This document shows, one piece after another, positions 1 through 5,476 of a DNA stretch of 11,500 nucleotides. The notes below the pieces were generated by a model. That model saw only the letters and a program-made list of their open reading frames with translations, did no database searches and was not told the origin of the DNA. Numbering within the stretch: position 1 is the first letter of the stretch; each line of letters opens with the position of its first letter. The stretch is from NCBI GenBank assembly GCA_026770585.1, contig MU646303.1:1217831-1229330 (forward strand), read 5' to 3'. The position numbers and the translations under genes were made by a program. Source of the stretch: Baffinella frigidus (lineage: Eukaryota > Cryptophyceae > Cryptomonadales > Baffinellaceae).

Positions 1-71
1 CACAATAAAGCACGCCATCTTGCGATCAAGGCCGCAGGCCGCATCTTCAATCGCAGTCTCAGTTTATTCAG

Positions 72-130
72 CCTCACCAATTCGGTGAGCCCGGGCTCTT
101 CCCCGCTCCAAAGTTGACGGATTTGCACCG
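72..130 (-). repeat. Dispersed repeat R1, copy 1
   Basis: Read on the minus strand this contains GGTGCAAATCCGTCAACTTT followed by GGAGCGGGGAAGAGCCCGGG and CTCACCGAATTGGTGAGG. The same order recurs on the plus strand at 3127-3180 (TGTCAACCTTGGGGCGG, AAGAGCCCGG, CTCACCAAATTGGTGAGG). Shorter versions of the first part occur at 5411-5440, 5455-5474 and 5561-5590. The 72/3127 copies differ by a one-base indel, so a common reading frame is not kept and a coding role is unlikely. The inner CTCACCRAATTGGTGAG part is nearly self-complementary. Confidence 0.6.
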
Positions 131-310
131 CGAACCCAACATGTCAACTTACGAATAGTCCGCCACGAGTGAGGCATAGCCAGAAGGTGGGGGTCCCCAG
201 TCTGATCAGGAACCTATAACCCCAAACCCGAGTGTGGCAGAGTAAGACCTTGGAGCTGGGGGTGGCTTTCTGCTTGCACATCAGGACGAAGGCAAGCCGT
301 TTCCCCTGGT
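131..310. other. No recognisable gene
   Basis: I see no long open frame, RNA gene or clear repeat here. It is mixed-composition DNA leading into the first telomere-like tract. Confidence 0.5.
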
Positions 311-427
311 TTAGGGTTTAGGGTTTAGGGTTTAGGGTTTATGGTTTATGGTTCAGGGTTCAGGGTTTGGGGTTTAGGGTTTGGGGATGAGGCTTTAGGG
401 TTGTGGGTTCAGGGTTGAGGGTTGAGG
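311..427 (+). repeat. Interstitial telomere-like tract 1 (TTTAGGG)
   Basis: It starts with four perfect TTTAGGG heptamers and continues with variants TTTATGG, TTCAGGG, TTTGGGG and TTGAGGG. Most of the tract keeps seven-base phase, so the variants are substitutions within an array and not random G-rich DNA. The G-rich strand is on plus. TTTAGGG is the telomere unit of plants and many algae and protists. The degeneracy suggests an old interstitial or subtelomeric array, not an active chromosome end. Confidence 0.85.
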
Positions 428-511
428 GCTGAAACCTGGTGCAGGATGAACCCTCCGTTTCGCGTCAGCGCCGCAACCTGTTCGGTGTGCGCAGGCCCAC
501 GATTGTTTCAT
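428..511. other. Spacer between telomere-like tract and microsatellite
   Basis: No gene or repeat recognised. Short open frames crossing it on both strands have no supporting features. Confidence 0.4.
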
Positions 512-547
512 GATTTGATTTGATTTGATTATTTGATTTGATTTGAA
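512..547 (+). repeat. (GATTT)n pentanucleotide microsatellite
   Basis: Runs of GATTT in tandem with one interruption (ATTATTTGATTT), followed by a degenerate GAATGGAATTGAATT tail. It breaks up the overlapping short open frames and argues they are not genes. Confidence 0.85.
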
Positions 548-627
548 TGGAATTGAATTCAATCCCGAGGCTGTCCCCACCCCACCAGCCAGGCAGGCTT
601 GATCACAGCGGCGCGGCATCAGGATTG

Positions 628-770
628 CCACTGGCCCTCCAAAATGGACCAAATCGTGAATCCAACTCTTGGGGGCCAGGCGAGCTTTGGAGCCATCAGC
701 CTTCGACGCTTGTCAGGCGGAAATCGAGAAAGCTGGGACTGGGATTTGGTCCACTTCGGAGGGCTAGTGG
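628..770. repeat. 28-bp inverted repeat pair
   Basis: Arms 628-655 and 743-770 are reverse complements at 25 of 28 positions (core on plus at 743: GATTTGGTCCACTTCGGAGG). Two of the three mismatches fall on third codon positions of a VHFGG peptide readable on both arms. The sample is too small to claim coding. Open frames spanning this region on both strands are not otherwise supported. Confidence 0.6.
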
Positions 771-858
771 TGCGTGCGGGGAACTCGGACCTTCATGCGG
801 GCGTAGCGGATGGATGGGGTGGTGTAGATACGAGTAGCGGACCGGTCCTTGCGCGCTG

Positions 859-889
859 TGTTCGGATCCCGCTTCTCGCACAGCCCCTG
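859..889 (+). repeat. 31-bp direct repeat, left copy
   Basis: Begins TGTTCGGATCCCGCTTCTCG and ends AGCCCCTG. It matches 998-1028 at 30 of 31 positions (C versus A at one base). The two copies bracket telomere-like tract 2. Confidence 0.85.
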
Positions 890-892
890 TGG

Positions 893-997
893 GTTCAGGG
901 TTCAGGGTTTAGGGTTTGAGGTTTGGGGTTGAGGGTTTGGGGTATGGGGTTTGGAGTTTAGGGTTCATGAATTAGGGTTTAGGTTTAGATTGTAGGG
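893..997 (+). repeat. Interstitial telomere-like tract 2
   Basis: Degenerate TTCAGGG, TTTAGGG, TTTGGGG and TTGAGGG units with the G-rich strand on plus. The tract lies almost exactly between two 31-bp direct repeats, as expected if telomere-like DNA was inserted with duplication of flanking sequence. Confidence 0.8.
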
Positions 998-1028
998 TGT
1001 TCGGATCCCGCTTCTCGCAAAGCCCCTG
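998..1028 (+). repeat. 31-bp direct repeat, right copy
   Basis: Right partner of 859-889, 30 of 31 bases identical. It begins directly after the telomere-like tract. Confidence 0.85.
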
Positions 1029-1086
1029 CCACACCAGGAATGAGGTTATCGTACTGCATTTTGCCCTGCGCATGCTCGTTCGCTAT

Positions 1087-1200
1087 CACTTGGACACCGC
1101 CTCATCAGGGGTGCATACATGACGGCCGTGTCGGTAGTAATCAAGCTCTCGCTCCTGAACGCACACATCCGGGACCAGATCGCCTGGTCCCGGGACACCC
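1087..1200 (+). pseudogene. Gene fragment, plus-strand inverted copy of 1595-2005 start
   Basis: From CCTCATCAGGGGTGCATAC this strand encodes GAYMTAVSVVIKLSLLNAHI. That corresponds to GAYMAAVSVVIKLSLLKSHI, read from the minus strand of 1924-1981. The DNA is identical at all but a few positions over about 57 bp. After HIRD the similarity is lost and a perfect 10-bp-stem hairpin follows (1169-1193). The plus-strand frame then continues only briefly. Both copies have CAG just before GGGTGCATAC, a possible splice acceptor. I read it as a duplicated, inverted and truncated exon. The family is not recognised. Confidence 0.5.
1169..1193. repeat. Hairpin, perfect 10-bp stem
   Basis: CCGGGACCAG and CTGGTCCCGG are exact reverse complements around the 5-base loop ATCGC. 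It sits where similarity between the two gene-fragment copies ends, so it may mark a rearrangement point. Confidence 0.8.
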
Positions 1201-1219
1201 CCTGTTCAGCCACCCCCCC

Positions 1220-1300
1220 CTTCCCACATAGCGGACTTCGAAGGGATTTTGAATAACCCCTAAGCGATAAGACCGATGACCCTACGGTAGGCAACCCGTA
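1220..1300 (-). pseudogene. Gene fragment, minus-strand copy with SLRSPLCG peptide
   Basis: The minus strand reads LPTVGSSVLSLRGYSKSLRS then PLCGK. The better preserved copy at 1595-2005 reads LRITIGSSRLCTHGLFTKPL then RCPLCGI. Local indels between the copies add up to one codon, so frame is kept. In the KSLRSPLCG part, changes against the plus-strand copy at 1352-1400 are silent: CGA/CGT, AGT/AGC, CTA/CTG, GGG/GGC. That pattern suggests past selection on a protein. The fragment is followed by C-rich DNA and is not a complete gene. Confidence 0.45.
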
Positions 1301-1382
1301 CGGACATAGCGGGGATCCTACGGATAGGGTAACGGAAACTCGGGCATTTCCTGCCCGAAAATCCCTTCGTAGCCCGCTGTGT
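1226..1382. repeat. Inverted repeat formed by two gene-fragment copies
   Basis: Arms 1226-1250 and 1358-1382 are reverse complements at 22 of 25 positions (core AGCGG then CGAAGGGATTTT). A smaller 7-bp hairpin (TCGGGCA/TGCCCGA, 1340-1358) lies beside the right arm. The arms are opposite-strand copies of the same coding fragment, so this probably arose by inverted duplication and not as a transposon. Confidence 0.6.
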
Positions 1383-1400
1383 GGCGTATGCGATCTCGCC
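1352..1400 (+). pseudogene. Gene fragment, plus-strand copy with SLRSPLCG peptide
   Basis: The plus strand reads RKSLRSPLCGVCDLAS, the third version of K-S/P-L-R-S/C-PLCG in the window. The others are at 1220-1300 and within 1595-2005, both minus. Arg, Ser/Cys, Leu and Gly codons vary at third positions while residues are kept. Flanking sequence does not continue the match. Confidence 0.4.
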
Positions 1401-1563
1401 AGCAAATGTTGGTATCCCCTTCTCAGAAGGATGAAATATATTGGATGCCCGTTCCATCAAAGTGTGTCGTGGGTGATGCAGAACAGCCCCTTACTCGACT
1501 CCTTGCGAGCCAAGGAGTGGTCCCGGGGAGTAACACCAATCTCTAACCCCCCAACCCTCACAT

Positions 1564-1603
1564 CTCACCCCTTCACCCCTTCACCCCTCGCCCCTCACCC
1601 CTC
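1564..1603 (+). repeat. C-rich (CCCCTTCA)-like low-complexity tract
   Basis: Short tandem CACCCCTT/CACCCCTCGCC units next to the 3' end of the minus-strand frame at 1595. No gene is seen between 1401 and this tract. Confidence 0.7.
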
Positions 1604-2005
1604 GATGATAAACCGTACGCCGCAACCACAGGGTGGAGGGGCCTGGACCAGGTGTGTGAGGTGGACGACTTTCGCGATGGTGCCGTCGACGAGCGTGTCT
1701 CCCGGGATCGGGATCTGCCCGGTCCTGAGCACGGTCTCGAGGTGCTCGGACGGGAGGGGGTAGAACACGGTCTGCCAGTTCGTGAAGCACCTTCTCGCCT
1801 GCCGACGGAGGGTGCGTGAGTTGCTGGGGTGTATGCCACACAGCGGGCAGCGAAGGGGTTTTGTGAATAACCCATGAGTGCATAATCTTGAGGACCCTAT
1901 GGTAATCCGGAGGATGTGTGATTTGAGGAGCGAGAGCTTGATTACTACCGACACGGCCGCCATGTATGCACCCCTGCTGAGGTTGTGTCTGGTGACGGGG
2001 TGCAT
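1595..2005 (-). CDS. Hypothetical protein or exon, unrecognised family
   Basis: From the ATG at 2005 the minus strand stays open for 136 codons to TGA. An internal ATG at 1963 gives 122 codons and lies just inside the block conserved with 1087-1200. Peptide landmarks are GAYMAAVSVVIKLSLL near the start, LRCPLCGIHPSN in the middle and TGQIPIPGDTLVDGTIAKVV near the end. The last third has strongly GC-rich third positions (ACC GTG CTC AGG ACC GGG CAG ATC), as expected for a real GC-rich nuclear gene. CPLCG could be half of a zinc-binding site but no second Cys pair is clear. The duplicated fragments at 1087-1400 support a gene family. It may be one exon of a longer gene. No function is assigned. 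Confidence 0.5.
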   Translation of the reverse strand: MHPVTRHNLSRGAYMAAVSVVIKLSLLKSHILRITIGSSRLCTHGLFTKPLRCPLCGIHPSNSRTLRRQARRCFTNWQTVFYPLPSEHLETVLRTGQIPIPGDTLVDGTIAKVVHLTHLVQAPPPCGCGVRFIIEG

Positions 2006-2143
2006 AGTGAAGTAGTGGACGTAAAAGGATGCATGTAACACACAAAGCCCCTCAAACAGTCGTGACTGTCACACGAGGCTACCCATGCACACTGAATAAA
2101 TGTAGATTGTAAACGTGTGTAGTAATTTTCATAATGTTTGGTC

Positions 2144-2172
2144 CGTGTCCGGTCGCTTTTCGGTCGGACACG
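2144..2172. repeat. Hairpin CGTGTCCG/CGGACACG
   Basis: An exact 8-bp stem with a 13-base loop, lying in the asymmetric left segment of the larger palindrome. It has no counterpart on the right side. Confidence 0.7.
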
Positions 2173-2188
2173 TGACCAAGCCCCCACA

Positions 2189-2384
2189 TAGAGCGGTTTT
2201 CGCATCTGTCGGCCACCCACCGATATGAAATTATGAACAAGGGCTCCAATTCCGGCAACTTTTGACGTGATTCTGAAGTTTTAGAGTTTTATTTTGTGAT
2301 AAAAATGCCAAAGGTGGCCGGAATTGGAGCCCTTGTTCACAATTTCATATCGGTGGGTGGCCGACAGATGCGAAAAACGCTCTA
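2189..2384. mobile_element. MITE-like element, 68-bp TIRs with TA ends
   Basis: Left arm 2189-2256 and right arm 2317-2384 are reverse complements at 66 of 68 positions. Both outer ends read TA next to GAGCG, as expected for a TA target duplication of Tc1/mariner-type elements; since TA is its own complement it could equally be part of the arm. The interior of about 60 bp is AT-rich and has no open frame. With no transposase it would be non-autonomous. The high arm identity suggests recent origin or gene conversion. The arms would form a very stable hairpin. Confidence 0.75.
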
Positions 2385-2498
2385 ACGCCTACAATCGACT
2401 TTCATTATGTGTGCATAGGTAGCCTCGTGTGGTGGGGCGGCTGTAGGACCAGAAAGCCCAAGGAACCAATAGTGGTACAGGTGGGTGGGGCCTGTGGG

Positions 2499-2659
2499 TG
2501 GATTCAATACATGGTTCAAACAAGACATGAATGACAACCGTTTGATGGTAAAAAGGTTCTATGTGGGGGCTCGCCTTGGATGGATTTAACACTGGATTTA
2601 AACAAGATAACAACGACAGCCGCTTAATAATAATTAAGGGTCCATGCGGGGGCTTGCCT
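2499..2659 (+). repeat. ~80-bp tandem duplication
   Basis: Copy 1 (2499-2576) and copy 2 (2577-2659) share TGGATT-AA, CAAACAAGA, GACA-CCG-TT and ATG(T/C)GGGGGCT(C/T)GCCT in the same order, at roughly 75% identity. They are directly adjacent. The minus strand is open across both, but I see no codon-level conservation. Confidence 0.65.
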
Positions 2660-3050
2660 GGGCCCAGTCAGGGACATGGAGCCCCATCCCAATCCAGCCC
2701 TTCGGAACCTCGTAGTCGCACCCTACCGTCCATCCCACATCCGCGTCCGAAGGGCCCCACGACTTATCCTGTGTAGGGGTTTCAGGGTTTGGGGTTCAAA
2801 AAAACAATTCGCGGGGAAGGGTTCAGGGGTTTTTTTCTCAGAAAAGGTGTTTTGGTCCTGCGGGGCAGTCGCCCCCCCTCCCCACCCCCCACGTGCCTCC
2901 ACGCGCCAGGCCACGTGCTCGGTCATTCCGAAAGGGCGCTACGCGCATAATCCTGAGAGTTGGCAACCTGCGAGGTGCACTTAGTGGCCATGGGTGTAAA
3001 GGGATTCTTCGCCTCTGCTCTCAGATCAGGAGGGTGCCGGGACGTGGGGA
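2660..3050. other. No recognisable gene
   Basis: Contains a short telomere-like stretch (TTTCAGGGTTTGGGGTTC, 2779-2796), an A-run and T-run, and a pyrimidine-rich C tract at 2870-2890. Several short open frames overlap on both strands, none with support. Confidence 0.45.
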
Positions 3051-3084
3051 CGCGGGGCACACCAGAGCTCTGGTACGCCCCGCG
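3051..3084. repeat. 34-bp near-perfect palindrome
   Basis: CGCGGGGC and GCCCCGCG flank the perfect 14-base palindrome ACCAGAGCTCTGGT, with two mismatched pairs between them. That gives 15 of 17 possible pairs with no loop. GC-rich and likely to extrude as a cruciform. Confidence 0.8.
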
Positions 3085-3126
3085 TATTGACGCAATCTGA
3101 CGTATCCAGAGGGTGCGGCAGATACC

Positions 3127-3180
3127 AAACCTGTCAACCTTGGGGCGGACAAGAGCCCGGAGCTCACCAAATTGGTGAGG
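3127..3180 (+). repeat. Dispersed repeat R1, copy 2
   Basis: Plus-strand copy of the repeat seen on minus at 72-130, ending CTCACCAAATTGGTGAGG. A one-base indel relative to the first copy breaks shared reading frame. Confidence 0.6.
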
Positions 3181-3211
3181 CCACATAGCCTGAGTCTGAG
3201 ACGGGGGCAGC

Positions 3212-3318
3212 CCACAGGTGGCAAGCAACTCGCTGATCGCGTACCATCGCGGGGTCGAGGGCGCCGCGCGGAAGGGCACGGGGCATACCAGCGAACTCTC
3301 CACTGGGTGTTTCCCCTA
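3212..3318 (-). pseudogene. Exon module E3, copy 1 (internally deleted)
   Basis: Minus-strand copy of a module found four times between 3212 and 4124. It keeps the LPRGALDPAMVRDQRVACHL-coding part nearly base for base with copy 3. It lacks the preceding NRVIAEDYIRRF-coding stretch, which is replaced by unrelated sequence. The outer edge (CCACTGGGTGTTTCCCC on plus) still resembles the start of copies 2 and 3. Because of the deletion and base changes, the open frame seen here is a different one. Degenerate. Confidence 0.5.
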
Positions 3319-3417
3319 ACCCTCAACCTCTGCACGCTATCCCCCTGCACCTTAACCCACAACCCCCGCACCCCGGCCCACACATCCTATCCCCGTACCC
3401 CAAATGTGGTAGGCAAC

Positions 3418-3520
3418 AGAGTTGAGGGTTTAGGGCGCAGGGGCTAGGGTTCACGGATTCTGCTTCTTCTTCTTCGGTAGGGGGTTGGGGTCTGGGGTGT
3501 AGGGGTTTGGGGTTGGGGAG
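3418..3520 (+). repeat. G-rich telomere-like spacer with (CTT)n
   Basis: Degenerate GGGTTTAGGG/GGGTTGGGG text interrupted by GCTTCTTCTTCTTC. A parallel block, CAGGGGCTAGGG then a CTT run then GTAGGG, recurs at 4255-4310. It lies between E3 copies 1 and 2 like an intron or spacer. Confidence 0.6.
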
Positions 3521-3630
3521 CATACCATCGCTGGGTCGAGGGCGCCGCGCGGAGGGTCGAGCCGCCGGATGTAGTCATCTGCTATCACCCTGTTGGTCTC
3601 CGCTCCCGAACACTCCACTGGGTGCCGGGA
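3521..3630 (-). pseudogene. Exon module E3, copy 2
   Basis: The minus strand reads ETNRVIADDYIRRLDPPRG and then ALDPAMV. Copy 3 reads ETNRVIAEDYIRRFDLPRG and then ALDPAMV. Differences are largely silent (ACC/ACG, ATA/ATC, GAC/GAT, CGG/AGA, CGG/AGG, CCA/CCT); replacements are D/E, L/F and P/L. The match ends at ATG-GTATGC, where GTATGC could be a splice donor. The family is unknown to me. It is one module of a series on the same strand, so tandem exon duplication inside one gene is likely. Confidence 0.5.
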
Positions 3631-3639
3631 GGAGGGGGG

Positions 3640-3712
3640 GCCAAACCCCGAACCCTCAACCCTAACATCTAAGCCCCATGCCCCAACCCCCAACCCCCAA
3701 ATTTCCAGCCCC
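3640..3712 (-). repeat. Telomere-like tract, C-rich on plus
   Basis: CCCCGAACCCTCAACCCTAA and related units, opposite in strand to the tracts on either side. It lies between E3 copies 2 and 3. Confidence 0.65.
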
Positions 3713-3727
3713 CAAAATCGCGCACCC

Positions 3728-3861
3728 CACAGGTGGCAAGCAACTCGCTGATCGCGTACCATCGCAGGGTCGAGGGCGCCGCGCGGAAGGTCGAACCTTC
3801 TGATGTAATCCTCTGCGATCACCCTGTTCGTCTCGGGCCCGTGTTGTTGCGGGTGCTTCCC
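3728..3861 (-). pseudogene. Exon module E3, copy 3 (most complete)
   Basis: The minus strand starts after a CAG acceptor-like site (3864-3862). It encodes GKHPQQHGPETNRVIAED, YIRRFDLPRGALDPAMV and RDQRVACHLW without a stop, about 44 residues. The 3' edge CCACCTGTGGGG offers a possible GTGGGG donor. Copies 1 and 3 share this edge; copies 3 and 4 share the acceptor edge. Telomere-like DNA flanks both sides. I cannot tell a living exon from a recent pseudogene without transcripts. No family recognised. Confidence 0.5.
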
Positions 3862-3865
3862 CTGC

Positions 3866-3962
3866 GGTCGGGGTTTTGGGGTTGGGATTTAGGTTGGGGT
3901 GCAGGGGATAGGGGATAGGGGTAAGGGTGGAGGGTGAAGGTGCTGAGCATCCCTGGTTGGGG
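3866..3962 (+). repeat. Degenerate telomere-like tract
   Basis: GGGGTTTTGGGGTTGGGATTTAGG-type DNA and GGGATAGGGG repeats between E3 copy 3 and the minisatellite. Confidence 0.6.
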
Positions 3963-3965
3963 TTC

Positions 3966-4070
3966 GATTAGGGTGTAGAATGTATCGATTAGGGTGTAGA
4001 ATGTATCAATTAGGGTGTAGAATGTATCGATTAGGGTGTAGAATGTATCGGTTAGGGTGTAGGATGTAGT
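3966..4070 (+). repeat. 21-bp minisatellite, five copies
   Basis: The unit GATTAGGGTGTAGAATGTATC is repeated five times with few changes (units start at 3966, 3987, 4008, 4029 and 4050). The length is seven codons, so the minus strand reads an open YTLIDTF repeat that joins E3 copy 4. The TTAGGG core suggests it grew from a telomere-like seed. Confidence 0.9.
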
Positions 4071-4124
4071 CCTCTCTGCGATCAATCTGTTCGTCTTGGG
4101 CCCGTGCTGCTGTCGGTGCTTCCC
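4064..4124 (-). pseudogene. Exon module E3, copy 4 (frameshifted)
   Basis: After an acceptor-like CAG (4127-4125) the minus strand reads GKHRQQHGPKTNRLIAE, matching copy 3. An extra AG then turns EDY into a shifted frame that runs into the minisatellite. Differences before the frameshift are mixed silent and conservative. Clearly broken relative to copy 3. Confidence 0.5.
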
Positions 4125-4309
4125 CTGTGGTTGGGGTTGGGGGTTTGGGGTTGCGGGTTGAGGGTTGAGGGCTGAGGAGTTATAATTTAGGGTTGGGGTG
4201 CAAATGTTGGGAGGTTCGGGTTAGGGGTTAGGGTGAGGAGTGAGGGTGTAGGGTGCAGGGGCTAGGGTGCAGGGATTCTTCTTCTTCTTCTTCTTCAGTA
4301 GGGTGTAGG
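4125..4309 (+). repeat. Telomere-like tract with (CTT)n
   Basis: GGGTTTGGGGTTGCGGGTTG-type repeats, TTAGGGTG units and a (TTC)n run at about 4277-4296. No coding signal. Confidence 0.65.
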
Positions 4310-4353
4310 GGGTGACCTCGGGCGACCCGGGACGTTCGGGGGAGAAGTTGCGG
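4310..4353 (-). pseudogene. Exon module E2, copy A
   Basis: The minus strand reads RNFSPERPGSPEVTP. Two more copies read RNLVPERPGSPEVPP (4536-4577) and IQPERPGSPEVP (4399-4435). Across PERPGSPEV the Arg, Gly, Ser and Val codons change only silently (CGT/CGC, GGG/GGC, TCG/TCC, GTC/GTA). Likely a duplicated coding segment of unknown family. Confidence 0.45.
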
Positions 4354-4398
4354 AAATAGAGTTCAGGATGCAGGGGTTAGGGTTCAGTAGGGTGCAGA

Positions 4399-4435
4399 GG
4401 GTACCTCGGGGGACCCGGGGCGTTCGGGTTGAATT
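4399..4435 (-). pseudogene. Exon module E2, copy C
   Basis: The minus strand reads IQPERPGSPEVP, matching copies A and B. The longer open frame through this point reads a different frame (NPNAPGPPRY), so this copy is out of frame with its upstream neighbour. Confidence 0.4.
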
Positions 4436-4535
4436 TTTTAAAGCACCACAGAAAGTGAATGTTGGCTTTTGAAAACCACTGCCCTGGGGAGAAATTGACT
4501 TTTGACCACCCCTTCCAAGAATCTGGCGTGGTAGG

Positions 4536-4630
4536 GGGTACCTCGGGGGAGCCGGGGCGTTCGGGAACGAGGTTGCGCATGCGCTCGCGCGCTGTTCTCT
4601 CAGGCGTCTTCAGCCACGTCGCCTCCACCT
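4536..4630 (-). pseudogene. Exon modules E1+E2 joined, best copy
   Basis: The minus strand reads VEATWLKTPERTARERMRN and then LVPERPGSPEVPPTTP. The frame is open on to about 4377. Immediately upstream is ATTAG followed by GTGGAG, and the match with the second E1 copy (4758-4816) stops exactly at that AG. This is what an intron/exon edge would give. The upstream DNA (4631-4757) is telomere-like and AT-rich, possibly intron. Unknown family. Confidence 0.5.
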
Positions 4631-4757
4631 AATGTTTTTAATCGTGCAGGGTTGAGGGTTTAGGTGTTAGGATAGGGTTTTGGGATTTAAAAATGGTTTA
4701 TTGTTTGTTTTTCATTTTTATTGTTGATTGTTTATTGTTTAGGGTTTAGGCGTGAGA
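4631..4757 (+). repeat. Telomere-like, AT-rich spacer between E1 copies
   Basis: GGTTTAGGTGTTAGG and TTTAGGGTTTAGG flank a T/A-rich block of TTTATTGTTTG-like repeats. On the minus strand it ends in ATTAG before E1, so it could be an intron. Confidence 0.55.
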
Positions 4758-4816
4758 GTTGCGCATGCGCTCGCGCGCTGTTCTCTCAGGCGTCTTCAGC
4801 CACGTAGCCTCCACCT
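4758..4816 (-). pseudogene. Exon module E1, second copy
   Basis: 59 bp matching 4572-4630 at 58 positions; the sole difference (GCG/GCT Ala) is silent. It encodes VEATWLKTPERTARERMRN on minus, preceded by ATCAG. Similarity stops on one side at the AG acceptor and on the other after CGCAAC, where telomere-like DNA begins. Confidence 0.55.
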
Positions 4817-4989
4817 GATTGTCAGTGTTTAGTGTTTAGGGGATAGGGGATAGGGTGCAGGGATTTAAATTATTCACAATAGAATGTGGGGTGTGAGGGA
4901 AGGTTTTTTATTTGTTGTTTTTCAGGTGTGAGGGTCTGGGGTTGGGGGTGTAGGGGTTGAGGGGTTTAGGGGTTGAGGGTTTGAGGCGC
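4817..4989 (+). repeat. Degenerate telomere-like tract
   Basis: GTTTAGTGTTTAGGGGATAG, then GGGGTTGGGGGTGTAGGGG and GGTTTAGGGGTTGAGGG. An AT-rich insert with TTTTTTATTTGTTG lies at about 4905-4922. Confidence 0.65.
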
Positions 4990-4990
4990 T

Positions 4991-5073
4991 GGGGAGGGCG
5001 CATCTGCTCCGACGTGAGGGTTCTAGAGGTCCGGGGGGGTCGCGACGTATCCCCCCGCGCGCAGATTTTTCCT
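4991..5073 (-). pseudogene. Exon module E4, copy 1 (frameshifted)
   Basis: The minus strand reads KNLRAGGYVATPP and then meets a stop, because it has one base more than copy 2 (KDLLAGGYMATPRTSRTLTS). CTCCGACGTGAGGGTTCTAG on plus is shared exactly. Broken duplicate. Confidence 0.5.
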
Positions 5074-5107
5074 GTAAATATCTAAAAAAACAATGACCTC
5101 TGTGGCT

Positions 5108-5266
5108 CTAGCCCGTCCCGCAGGGAAGGCGCACCTGCTCCGACGTGAGGGTTCTAGAGGTCCTGGGCGTCGCCATGTACCCCCCCGCGAGCAGGTCTTT
5201 CCTTTGGGGGTCGTATGGCCTCCTGTCCTTGAACTTTGCCTGTGCCCCGTTAGGATGTGGGGTTCA
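5108..5266 (-). pseudogene. Exon module E4, copy 2 (open)
   Basis: The minus strand is open for about 52 codons to TAG at 5108. Landmarks are KFKDRRPYDPQRKDLLAGG, YMATPRTSRTLTSEQVRLP and CGTG at the end. There is no upstream Met in the frame before a TGA near 5266, so this is an exon or a remnant. The mixed charged and hydrophobic text and the partly preserved duplicate at 4991 favour genuine coding origin. The plus-strand open frames here are shadows. Unknown family. Confidence 0.45.
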
Positions 5267-5410
5267 GGGTCCAGGAGTCAAGGTTCAGGGTTTGCGCTTT
5301 CGGCCGTGAGACTTTCACTGTCGAGTTCGGGGCTCTTCCGGGAGTCCGCACTCAGCCTGAGTTAATCTGGTCTCAGCAGCGTCATGAGACTGGCAGTCAA
5401 TTCCCCGATA

Positions 5411-5474
5411 TTTTGGTGCAAATCCGTTACTTTTGGAGTGAAAATGATCAGTTGTTTTGGTGCAAATCCGTTAG
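5411..5474 (+). repeat. Dispersed repeat R1, two short copies
   Basis: TTTTGGTGCAAATCCGTTA occurs at 5411 and again at 5455. The first continues CTTTTGGAGTG, like the R1 copies at 72-130 (minus) and 5561-5590. Spacing between the two is 44 bases. Confidence 0.7.
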
Positions 5475-5476
5475 GA

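Larger units (their letters stand above)
2070..2431. repeat. Nested palindrome, outer arms 2070-2112 / 2389-2431
   Basis: The outer arms share CACACGAGGCTAC exactly, then CYATGCACAC and a looser match ending GATTGT, about 85% over 41 bases. Inside lies a second, stronger inverted repeat (2189-2384) on the same axis. The left side has 76 extra bases between outer and inner arms (2113-2188), including a hairpin; the right side has only 4. The whole resembles a foldback element with a one-sided insertion or deletion. Confidence 0.7.

Noticed and set aside
547-919. Overlapping open frames at 547-837, 599-919 and 395-652 (minus)
   Set aside because: They cross a microsatellite, an inverted repeat and telomere-like DNA, and no peptide feature supports any of them.
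2923-3383. Minus-strand open frames at 2923-3303 and 3021-3383
   Set aside because: They read E3 copy 1 in frames other than the conserved one and cross the palindrome and R1 repeat.
3966-4070. CRISPR-like array
   Set aside because: Units are contiguous 21-mers with no unique spacers, in a eukaryotic context.
5093-5365. Plus-strand 90-codon open frame
   Set aside because: Antisense to the E4 module, whose minus-strand reading is supported by the duplicate at 4991-5073.
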